Shown: one piece after another, positions 1-6,049 of the stretch
Layout: each line of letters opens with the position of its first letter
Numbering within the stretch: position 1 is the stretch's first letter
From: an uncultured Saprospiraceae bacterium
GTDB taxonomy: Bacteria; Bacteroidota; Bacteroidia; Chitinophagales; Saprospiraceae
Length of the DNA stretch: 12,234 nucleotides
Assembly: GCA_934699305.1 (NCBI GenBank)
Contig: CAKUWM010000059.1
Location: 1-12,234 of the forward strand
Direction of reading: 5' to 3'
Position numbers and translations under genes: made by a program
Notes under the pieces: model-generated
The model's database searches: none
Told to the model about the DNA's origin: nothing
What the model saw: the letters and a program-made list of their open reading frames with translations, nothing else

Positions 1-483
1 TGCTAATGTTGGTTTACCAAAATAGGCAGGAATCAACTTCATATCCATTGTCAAGGCTGTGTCTCCGGCAAAATACAACACATGAGAGCCTGTAGTGATA
101 AGAAAGCCGGCAGAAGTGCCTCCATAGCTTCCATCAGGCATATTGCTTGAATGAATTGCGTTAACCATACGTACGTCACCAAAACCAAAGTTCCTTTTAC
201 CACCAATATTCATTCCAAATACGGTACAATCTTTCTCTTCAAACCATGTCGCTACTTCAAAATTTGCAATTATTGGTGCTCCGTTTTTTCGGGACAATTC
301 ATGTGCATCAGCTACGTGATCACTGTGACCATGAGTTAACAGGATAAAGTCAGCTTCTAAATTATCTACATCGACCAAATTCTTTGTCAATGGATTGGGA
401 CGAATAAAGGGATCGATTAAAACTTTATAACCATCCAGATGAATCGAAAAGCATGAATGTCCGAGGTATTTTAAATGATTCAT
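1..483 (-). CDS. UPF0173-type metal-dependent hydrolase (metallo-beta-lactamase fold), 3' end cut off
   Basis: This reading frame begins with ATG at 483-481 and runs open to the window edge, giving 161 residues; relatives are about 225 residues, so roughly the last quarter is missing. The start MNHLKYLGHSCF is the usual opening of UPF0173 hydrolases. The metal-binding motif THGHSDH lies at residues 50-56 (H51, H53, D55, H56), with further likely ligands H111 and D141 (in FAGDTAL). This is the small, stand-alone metallo-beta-lactamase fold, cytoplasmic, with no signal peptide. The real substrate of the family is unknown; members are annotated as putative Zn-dependent hydrolases. It is divergent from the solute-binding lipoprotein at 627, and a good -7 promoter element lies about 60 nt upstream. 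The family call is firm; the reaction is not known. Confidence 0.9.
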   Translation of the reverse strand, partial: MNHLKYLGHSCFSIHLDGYKVLIDPFIRPNPLTKNLVDVDNLEADFILLTHGHSDHVADAHELSRKNGAPIIANFEVATWFEEKDCTVFGMNIGGKRNFGFGDVRMVNAIHSSNMPDGSYGGTSAGFLITTGSHVLYFAGDTALTMDMKLIPAYFGKPTLA

Positions 484-542
484 TGGCTCAGTGTATTGAT
501 TGTTAGCGAATTAGGTGAAACTATGATTTTCTTTTCGGACTG

Positions 543-550
543 CAAAGGTA
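543..550 (-). promoter_or_regulatory. Bacteroidota -7 promoter element for the metallo-hydrolase gene
   Basis: Read on the minus strand this is TACCTTTG, a full match to the Bacteroidota sigma-A -7 consensus TAnnTTTG. It would start transcription near 537 and leave a leader of about 55 nt before the ATG at 483. A TTTTTG lies 14 nt further upstream, which is closer than the usual -33 spacing, so the -33 part is weak. Confidence 0.5.
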
Positions 551-613
551 CATATTATTCTGAACAAAAATCAGGTTATACCAAAACATAGTTTATTTCT
601 ACTTCGTTATTTG

Positions 614-621
614 TAATTTTG
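614..621 (+). promoter_or_regulatory. Possible -7 element just before the solute-binding lipoprotein
   Basis: TAATTTTG matches TAnnTTTG and ends only 5 nt before the ATG at 627. If it is used, the transcript would begin at or within a base or two of the start codon, that is, leaderless. I see no clear -33 TTG at the right distance, so this may be a chance match in AT-rich sequence. Confidence 0.25.
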
Positions 622-626
622 TTGCT

Positions 627-2249
627 ATGTCGAGATTTCAAGTTGTTAATATTTTTATTATTTTAATATGTTTTTCATGTAATGCTCCAAATGAGGATGA
701 TAAACTTTGTGTTTTCCGATACAATCAGCCAAACAACGTTACTTCTTTAGATCCTGCCTTCGCACGTAACCAATCTAATATATGGGTTGTTGATCATTTG
801 TATAATACGCTGATTCAATTGGATGACAGCCTTCACATACGACCGTGTGTTGCTAAAAAATGGTCGATTGAAGAAGATGGAATGTTATATCGTTTCATTA
901 TTAATACGGATATTAAGTTTCACGATGATCCATGTTTTAAAGGAGGCAAAGGTAGAACTATCCACGCGGACGATGTTGTATATAGTTTAAATCGAATCAT
1001 TGATTCAGTAGTTGCTAGTCCCGGAAGTTGGATTTTTAATGATAGAGTAGATTCAGTAAAGCCATTCACTGCGGTAAATGATTCTGTTTTTGAAATTAGG
1101 TTAAATAAACCATTTATGCCCTTTTTGCAGTTGCTGGGAATGCAATATTGCAGTATTGTTCCTAAGGAGGCTGTGGATATGTATGGAAAAGCCTTTAGAT
1201 CACATCCGGTGGGTAGTGGACCTTATTATTTAAAACGGTGGGTTGAAGGGCAAGCTATGATTTTAAATAAGAATCCGGATTATTTTGAGTTTGAGAACAA
1301 AGAACGTTTGCCTTATGTTGACGTAATCAGAATTTCTTTTATTGGCGATCGAAAAACGGCTTTTTTGCAGTTGATAGAAGGCAATTTAGACTTCATGAGC
1401 GGATTTGACCCGTCGATGACGACAGAAATTTTTTCGAGTGATGGGAAACTGAGACAACAATATCAATCTAAAATTGTCAATTACCAATCTCCATATCTTA
1501 ACTCGGAGTATCTTGGGATTAATTTAAAGTGGGACAAAGAGAGTCCATTGCTCAATCGGGATTTTAGAAAAGCGTTGAATTATGGATTTGACCGTAAGGG
1601 TTTATTAGAAACTTTAAGAAGAAATATTGGCAGGCCGGCAAATTCATCTTTCCCTCCTTACGGATTGCCATCTTATGATGAAAATTCAGTCAGCGGTTTT
1701 AGCTACAATCCGGCATTAGCAAAGACTTTGTTGGAAAAGTCCGGATATTTGAAGTTGCCTTTTACCAAGCGACCCGTCCTCTCATTATTTACAGCAAAGG
1801 ATTATTCAGACTTTTGTTTGTACATTGTCAAGCAATGGGAAACACTAGGTATAAGATGTAAAGTCGAATTAGCCGAATCAGCCACAGTAAGGGAAATGAT
1901 GCGCAATGGTAAGGTTTTGTTTTTCAGAGGTAGTTGGATTGCTGATTATCCGGATGCTGAAAATTTTTTAACGGTATTTTATGGTAAAAATTCCGCACCA
2001 CCTAATTATACACATTTTCAAAATAATAAATATGATGCCTTATATGAAGAGGCATTAGCTTGTAAAGATGACACAAAACGTTATGAAATTTATCACGAAA
2101 TGGAAAAAATTCTTATCGAAGAAAGTCCGGTAATTTTCTTATTTTATGATGCAATAAGCAATTTCACCACGCATCAAATCAAAAATTATCACACCAACCC
2201 TCTTAATTTGCTAAAAGTTAAATTTATTAAAAAAGAATGTGGAAAGTAA
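627..2249 (+). CDS. Family 5 ABC-transporter solute-binding lipoprotein (oligopeptide/dipeptide type)
   Basis: The 540-residue product has the length and layout of DppA/OppA-like solute-binding proteins (SBP_bac_5). Visible family features are LDPA at 41-44, the ADDVVYSLNRI segment at 114-124, HPVGSGPYYLKRW starting at residue 193, and a later FRKALNYGFDRKGL segment. The N-terminus is a short basic and hydrophobic signal ending in FSC, so C18 is the likely lipidated cysteine (C15 is an alternative); N-A-P-N-E-D-D follows, and acidic residues here can favour surface display in this phylum. It should bind peptides or similar small solutes outside the inner membrane. No permease or ATPase gene is adjacent: the left neighbour is divergent and dps follows after 243 nt. 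The substrate is not readable from the sequence. The ATG at 627 is the only start that keeps the signal peptide. Confidence 0.9.
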   Translation: MSRFQVVNIFIILICFSCNAPNEDDKLCVFRYNQPNNVTSLDPAFARNQSNIWVVDHLYNTLIQLDDSLHIRPCVAKKWSIEEDGMLYRFIINTDIKFHDDPCFKGGKGRTIHADDVVYSLNRIIDSVVASPGSWIFNDRVDSVKPFTAVNDSVFEIRLNKPFMPFLQLLGMQYCSIVPKEAVDMYGKAFRSHPVGSGPYYLKRWVEGQAMILNKNPDYFEFENKERLPYVDVIRISFIGDRKTAFLQLIEGNLDFMSGFDPSMTTEIFSSDGKLRQQYQSKIVNYQSPYLNSEYLGINLKWDKESPLLNRDFRKALNYGFDRKGLLETLRRNIGRPANSSFPPYGLPSYDENSVSGFSYNPALAKTLLEKSGYLKLPFTKRPVLSLFTAKDYSDFCLYIVKQWETLGIRCKVELAESATVREMMRNGKVLFFRGSWIADYPDAENFLTVFYGKNSAPPNYTHFQNNKYDALYEEALACKDDTKRYEIYHEMEKILIEESPVIFLFYDAISNFTTHQIKNYHTNPLNLLKVKFIKKECGK

Positions 2250-2270
2250 AATATTGTATTTTATTCCGTA

Positions 2271-2300
2271 TAGAAGCCGAAATTCGTGGCTATTGTTTTT
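2271..2300 (+). terminator. Weak candidate terminator after the solute-binding protein
   Basis: AGCCG at 2275-2279 can pair with TGGCT at 2287-2291 around a 7-nt loop, and a run of five T follows at 2296-2300. The stem is short (five pairs, one a G-T wobble), so this is a weak call; its position 26 nt after the stop codon is what makes it plausible. Confidence 0.3.
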
Positions 2301-2392
2301 GAAAAGCATCATATAATATTATCTTTCTCATTTTATATTTAAACTAATTATAAATAACGAATTATAAACATTAATTAAATAAATACTTCAAC

Positions 2393-2400
2393 TAAATTTG
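2393..2400 (+). promoter_or_regulatory. Candidate -7 promoter element for dps
   Basis: TAAATTTG matches TAnnTTTG and would start transcription near 2406, giving an AT-rich leader of about 87 nt before the ATG at 2493. No convincing -33 TTG is seen upstream. The stretch 2250-2492 is otherwise featureless AT-rich DNA. I see no clear OxyR-type or Fur-type operator. Confidence 0.35.
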
Positions 2401-2492
2401 AAATGCATTGTTTAATTATTATAGCACTTTCAAGATTTTATTATATAAGTTATTGTATATGAAAGGCGAATTATATTCTAAAAAAAAATAAT

Positions 2493-2969
2493 ATGAACGA
2501 AATTAGTTTGAGTAAAAAACAAGTAAAACCTGTAATTGAACTTTTGAATGATTATTTAGCAAATTATCATATTCATTATCAAAAATTACGAGGTATGCAT
2601 TGGAATATCAAAGGAGAGAATTTTTTTACACTCCATTTGAAATTTGAAGAATTATATAATAATGCCCAAACCACCATTGATGCCATAGCTGAAAGGATAC
2701 TGACCCTAGGTAAGTCGCCTTACTCAACGTATGCTGAATATATTAAAGTATCTGAAATTCAAGAAGTTGATACCGTAGATATGGCAGATGTTAAAATGGT
2801 CAAAGAGGTGATTAACGACATGACAAAGTTAATTGAGTTGGAACGAGACATCATGGAAGCCGCATCAAAAGCCGGAGATGAAGGAACCAATGATATGGTC
2901 AATGCTTTTATGCAATTCAAAGAAAAGACTACCTGGATGATGAAGTCATTTATTGGAAAAAGTAAATAA
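2493..2969 (+). CDS. dps: Dps family DNA-protection and iron-storage protein
   Basis: The 158-residue product is the normal size for Dps, a cytoplasmic dodecamer that oxidises Fe(II) with peroxide and stores the iron, protecting DNA in starvation or oxidative stress. The ferroxidase site is visible and correctly spaced: H36 in GMHWNIKG, H48 in FFTLH, E52, then D63 and E67 in IDAIAERILTLG. The helices and the GKSP turn after the AER motif also fit. The N-terminus is short, with K8, K9 and K12, so DNA binding by a long lysine tail as in E. coli is doubtful. It stands alone: the gene before it is separated by 243 nt and the one after is convergent. A peroxide- or starvation-responsive promoter would be expected from the family, but no operator is recognisable here. 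Confidence 0.95.
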   Translation: MNEISLSKKQVKPVIELLNDYLANYHIHYQKLRGMHWNIKGENFFTLHLKFEELYNNAQTTIDAIAERILTLGKSPYSTYAEYIKVSEIQEVDTVDMADVKMVKEVINDMTKLIELERDIMEAASKAGDEGTNDMVNAFMQFKEKTTWMMKSFIGKSK

Positions 2970-3040
2970 TCTTTCTTTTTAAGTAAATTGTTGTTGAGCA
3001 GGTATTTCTAAATTGAATTATCAGGAAAATTATATTTTAA

Positions 3041-3448
3041 TTACACTGTAATAGTTTGACACAACTCAACCAACACACCATTGGTGGTTTTGGGATGAAG
3101 GAAACATACTAATTTGTTGTCAGCGCCATGTTTGGGTGTTGGAGACAGTAGTTGAAAACCTTTTTCTTCCATTTCTTTCATAGATTGATAGATATCTTGT
3201 ACCTCAAAGGCAAGATGATGGATACCGGGACCTCTTTTTTCGATGTATTTTGAAATCGCTGTAGTCTGGTTTTCATCAGAACCAACGAGTTCAATTTTAG
3301 ATTCTCCTAATTGAAAAAATGAAGTGGTGACTTTTTCACTGTCCACATGTTCTTCTTTGTAAGGAAGCCTGTCAAATAATTTCTCAAATAAAGCATTTGC
3401 ATCTTGCAGATTTTCAACAGCTATGCCAACGTGTTCGAGCCTAATCAT
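3041..3448 (-). CDS. mce: Methylmalonyl-CoA epimerase
   Basis: The 135-residue product is a vicinal-oxygen-chelate (glyoxalase-fold) protein of the usual epimerase length. It interconverts (2R)- and (2S)-methylmalonyl-CoA, linking propionyl-CoA and succinyl-CoA together with methylmalonyl-CoA mutase. The two beta-alpha-beta-beta-beta modules are clear: the first opens with RLEHVGIAV (H6, metal ligand), the second with GIHHLAFEV (H77-H78), and it closes with GVLVELCQ (E128, metal ligand). E53 in KIELVG sits at the remaining metal position and E38 is a candidate catalytic base; these two are placed by analogy with the Propionibacterium enzyme. HPKTTNGVLVEL is typical for epimerase rather than lactoylglutathione lyase. 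No mutase gene is in the window. It is convergent with dps, 71 nt apart, and has its own -7 element 21 nt upstream. Confidence 0.93.
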   Translation of the reverse strand: MIRLEHVGIAVENLQDANALFEKLFDRLPYKEEHVDSEKVTTSFFQLGESKIELVGSDENQTTAISKYIEKRGPGIHHLAFEVQDIYQSMKEMEEKGFQLLSPTPKHGADNKLVCFLHPKTTNGVLVELCQTITV

Positions 3449-3468
3449 GATTTGTGTGTTTATTGATT

Positions 3469-3476
3469 CAAAGATA
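3469..3476 (-). promoter_or_regulatory. -7 promoter element for mce
   Basis: On the minus strand this reads TATCTTTG, a full match to TAnnTTTG. It lies 20 nt before the mce ATG, implying a leader of about 15 nt. The T-rich tail of the preceding terminator occupies the -33 region, and no TTG is present there. It lets mce be transcribed apart from the gene at 3546-5717. Confidence 0.5.
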
Positions 3477-3490
3477 AATAAAATGATAAA

Positions 3491-3526
3491 TAAAAGAGGC
3501 TGCCTATGACAGACAGCCTCTCTTTA
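3491..3526 (-). terminator. Rho-independent terminator of the T9SS-exported protein gene
   Basis: AGAGGCTG at 3495-3502 pairs perfectly with CAGCCTCT at 3514-3521 around an 11-nt loop, and flanking A and T bases extend the stem past a one-base bulge. On the minus strand the stem is followed by TTTATTTAT. It lies about 25 nt after the stop codon at 3546 and separates that gene from mce. Confidence 0.85.
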
Positions 3527-3545
3527 TAATTTAGTAGGAAAAAAT

Positions 3546-5717
3546 TTACTTGATAATAGTAAATCTTTGCGTATTTACGCTTTCGTTATTCTCAATTTTA
3601 ACGATATAAGTACCATTATTCAATGAACTTACATTGAAAGAAAGGTTATTAGAACCATTGAATATAGCTTGATTAGTATTCAAAGATTTAACCATTTTCC
3701 CTGTGTAATCAAGTACAGATATTTTAGCTGTAGAAGGTTGAGTTGCATTGATACGGATATTCAAATTATCAGAAGTTGGATTTGGATAAACACTTACATT
3801 ATCAAAGCTCTTAATAACATTGATTGCAGAATTTTTACCTTGTCCAACGAAAATATTATCCAAATATCCGGCATTACCCCAGTTAGATGTAACTTTTATC
3901 TGGAAAACAACATCATTTGTATTGGCTAATTCAGGAAGGTCGATGCTATCAGTTCTCCATTCATTTGCTGTAGGAACGAAGAATGCTGTTTTGTCACCGC
4001 CTGTTTTCATTGCATTTCCGGAAAGAGTTTTAAAGCTTTTATAAGTTGCACCACAGTCTGTTGAGTATAGGAATTCAACTTTGTCTCCATCGTATTTTAC
4101 ACCATTCTCAATATATCCTGCGTATGCCCAATCGTAAGTGAATACAGGGTTGGCGGGCATGTTGATTTTGTCAGTAATTACAGTCATGGTAGGTGTGCTA
4201 CTTTGTGGATTCCACTGGAAGAAGTACAACAAAAGTGAATTTGGAGACAAGCCATAACCACCTACATTTCTAGCAGGATTAAATTGGTCAGGACTTACTG
4301 TGAAGATATAAGGGAAGTTAATATCTTGTATAAACAAGGTATTGTTCAAATCACCATTTCCTTCATTAGTATAAGTCTTTGGTACAGCTGTACCTTCTTC
4401 ACTTAGGTAAGTGAAAGTATATTCAGTTGTATTATTATTGATCAAGTTGCCGTCGATAGCACCATTGTTAAAAGAAATCAATCTGACTGCAATAGAATTC
4501 TTACCACCTGCAACAGGGATAACACCAAAACTTAAATTTTCAGTCTTACCGGCTTTAATATCTGTATCAAATTCCTTTGTAACCTCAACACCATTCAAAG
4601 AATATGCTGCAGTAATTTGAGTGATGTCACTTTGATCTGCATTGTTGTTGGTTACTTTGATAATAGGTTCCGCTGTATAATCTTCCGGACAGTATGAGTT
4701 GCTTGATTTTGATCCATTAGCTACAGCAGGATCTCCGATAGCAGTACCATCCGGGAATGCAACGGGCTCACTTAGAGCAGCATTCATGACAGATAAGTCA
4801 GTGGTATGTTGAATAAATGATAAGACCTCAATTTGATTTAGTGCAAAGATGAAATTTTTCAAAGGCACTGAATATGTATATACCGCAGAAGTGCCGGCAT
4901 CCATTGAAGCCGGAAGAACGTTATCTCCATAAATATCACTTGCCGCTTTTCTGAAAACATGAGAAAATTCTTTCTCGCCATTCGTTCCCGGAGCAGTAGG
5001 CCAGTTGAGATGCGCTTCAAGAAGATAAGTATGCAAGTTGTATTTGCTGATGTTAAAAGTAGAATCGCTGTTATTGGTAACAGTTACTGTAATATTAACT
5101 GAATCTACTGTTTTATTATATGAGTGAGTTACTTGAATATCCAACGGACTAACTATACCGGAAGCATAATTGAATGCAGCTTGGTTGTATCCTACCGGTG
5201 CACCATAATATGCTTGTGTCCAGTTGCCACCACCATAAGTATCATGACCCATATAGCCATCCAAGAAAGCAGTAGGAACGCCGCCTAATCCATTGTCAGA
5301 ACCATATAAAGTAGTCGTATAGTCTTCATAAACGCCCCATTTTGCCTGAACTTCGCTTTTGTTGGTTTCAAACATAGGATCATATCCCGGAAACCAAACC
5401 TGGTATTTTACTGCAACAACTTTTCCTTCATTACCACTAATTAAGGTATTGAAAGCAGGGTTTTGAGAAGCACAAGGTCCACAAGAGGCATTTGTAAATT
5501 CCTCCACTAAGGCTAACTTTCTCAAGCCTCTGTTGACCGGTACATTTGATTTGAAATCAGTGGTAGTCAAATAAGTATGACTCTTGTAATTGGATTTTTG
5601 AATCGGAGTAACTTTAGTTGCTGCCGTTTCCTTTGTAGTATTGATATTAATTCTTTGGGCATTAAGACCGAAAGAAACAAAAAACAAAACTAACAGTGTA
5701 AAAAACTTACCATTCAT
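3546..5717 (-). CDS. Secreted Omp28-like thioredoxin-fold protein with T9SS sorting domain
   Basis: The 723-residue product is an exported multidomain protein. Residues 1-20 form a Sec signal peptide (cleavage likely after LNA, before Q21). About 65-330 resembles the Omp28-related domain: LVEEFTNASCGPC holds a CGPC pair (C79, C82), and GVPT at 146-149 supplies the cis-proline expected of a thioredoxin fold. About 345-435 looks like an Ig-like beta domain, and about 525-625 like a jelly-roll (choice-of-anchor or MAM-like) domain. VYPNP at 643 opens a C-terminal domain of 81 residues ending in RFTIIK, typical of the type A T9SS sorting signal that directs passage through the outer membrane and surface anchoring. 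Precise function is unknown; redox activity or binding of extracellular partners is inference. It is a single-gene unit with a promoter at 5745 and a terminator at 3491-3526. Confidence 0.9.
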   Translation of the reverse strand: MNGKFFTLLVLFFVSFGLNAQRININTTKETAATKVTPIQKSNYKSHTYLTTTDFKSNVPVNRGLRKLALVEEFTNASCGPCASQNPAFNTLISGNEGKVVAVKYQVWFPGYDPMFETNKSEVQAKWGVYEDYTTTLYGSDNGLGGVPTAFLDGYMGHDTYGGGNWTQAYYGAPVGYNQAAFNYASGIVSPLDIQVTHSYNKTVDSVNITVTVTNNSDSTFNISKYNLHTYLLEAHLNWPTAPGTNGEKEFSHVFRKAASDIYGDNVLPASMDAGTSAVYTYSVPLKNFIFALNQIEVLSFIQHTTDLSVMNAALSEPVAFPDGTAIGDPAVANGSKSSNSYCPEDYTAEPIIKVTNNNADQSDITQITAAYSLNGVEVTKEFDTDIKAGKTENLSFGVIPVAGGKNSIAVRLISFNNGAIDGNLINNNTTEYTFTYLSEEGTAVPKTYTNEGNGDLNNTLFIQDINFPYIFTVSPDQFNPARNVGGYGLSPNSLLLYFFQWNPQSSTPTMTVITDKINMPANPVFTYDWAYAGYIENGVKYDGDKVEFLYSTDCGATYKSFKTLSGNAMKTGGDKTAFFVPTANEWRTDSIDLPELANTNDVVFQIKVTSNWGNAGYLDNIFVGQGKNSAINVIKSFDNVSVYPNPTSDNLNIRINATQPSTAKISVLDYTGKMVKSLNTNQAIFNGSNNLSFNVSSLNNGTYIVKIENNESVNTQRFTIIK

Positions 5718-5744
5718 AAAAAAATAATTTTGATTTTAGATGCG

Positions 5745-5752
5745 CAAAGATA
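5745..5752 (-). promoter_or_regulatory. -7 promoter element for the T9SS-exported protein
   Basis: On the minus strand this reads TATCTTTG, a full match to TAnnTTTG, 27 nt before the ATG at 5717. The implied leader is about 22 nt and A/T rich with no Shine-Dalgarno site. A TTG lies 12 nt upstream of the element, closer than the usual -33 spacing. Confidence 0.55.
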
Positions 5753-5781
5753 TGGAAATGAATTCAATAATATAATTAAAT

Positions 5782-5861
5782 ATTTGTTATAATTTATAAA
5801 AAATAAAATAAAATTTTCTTAAGATGTTCAATTTCGAGAAACATTTATAATTATAACAAAT
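5782..5861. repeat. Imperfect inverted repeat, arms 5782-5800 and 5844-5861
   Basis: The left arm ATTTGTTATAATTTATAAA and the right arm TTTATAATTATAACAAAT are reverse complements except for one extra base in the left arm. The 43-nt spacer is A/T rich. The arms lie 65-145 nt upstream of the start codon at 5717. Purely A/T repeats can arise by chance in such sequence, but an arm of 18 matched bases is long for that. Confidence 0.5.
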
Positions 5862-6001
5862 TGGATTGAAATATTCAAAGGTTAATAAAAATCAATTAAA
5901 TAATTATTAATTTTATTAAATCTAAATAAATTGCAAAATGAATATAAACCCAAATTTCCCATTAGTCAAATACGATATTTGGAATTAATTGTGATGTCAA
6001 T

Positions 6002-6039
6002 AAAAAAAGTCAGTGGAATAGATATCTCCACTGACTTTT
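6002..6039 (-). terminator. Strong Rho-independent terminator of the efflux operon
   Basis: AAAAGTCAGTGGA at 6005-6017 and TCCACTGACTTTT at 6027-6039 form a perfect 13-bp stem with a 9-nt loop. On the minus strand the stem runs into seven T (6008-6002). It begins 11 nt after the stop codon of the RND pump gene, marking the end of the operon. Confidence 0.93.
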
Positions 6040-6049
6040 GTTAGAAAGT

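Larger units (their letters stand above)
5718..6049. other. AT-rich intergenic region of 332 nt without a gene
   Basis: No credible coding frame is present on either strand. It holds the promoter of the T9SS protein at its left end (5745-5752), an imperfect inverted repeat at 5782-5861, a small hairpin CAAATA-CGA-TATTTG at 5967-5981, and the efflux operon terminator at 6002-6039. Most of the remainder is A/T runs with no recognisable site. Both flanking genes are on the minus strand. Confidence 0.6.

Noticed and set aside
151..339. Short open frame on the plus strand
   Set aside because: It is antisense to the UPF0173 hydrolase, whose motifs are unmistakable in the other strand.
3040..3052. 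Short palindrome ATTACACTGTAAT over the mce stop codon
   Set aside because: The one-base centre leaves too few pairs for a useful hairpin, and no T-run follows at the right spacing; considered chance.
3669..4044. Two overlapping open frames on the plus strand
   Set aside because: They are shadows of the T9SS protein gene on the minus strand and show no protein-like features.
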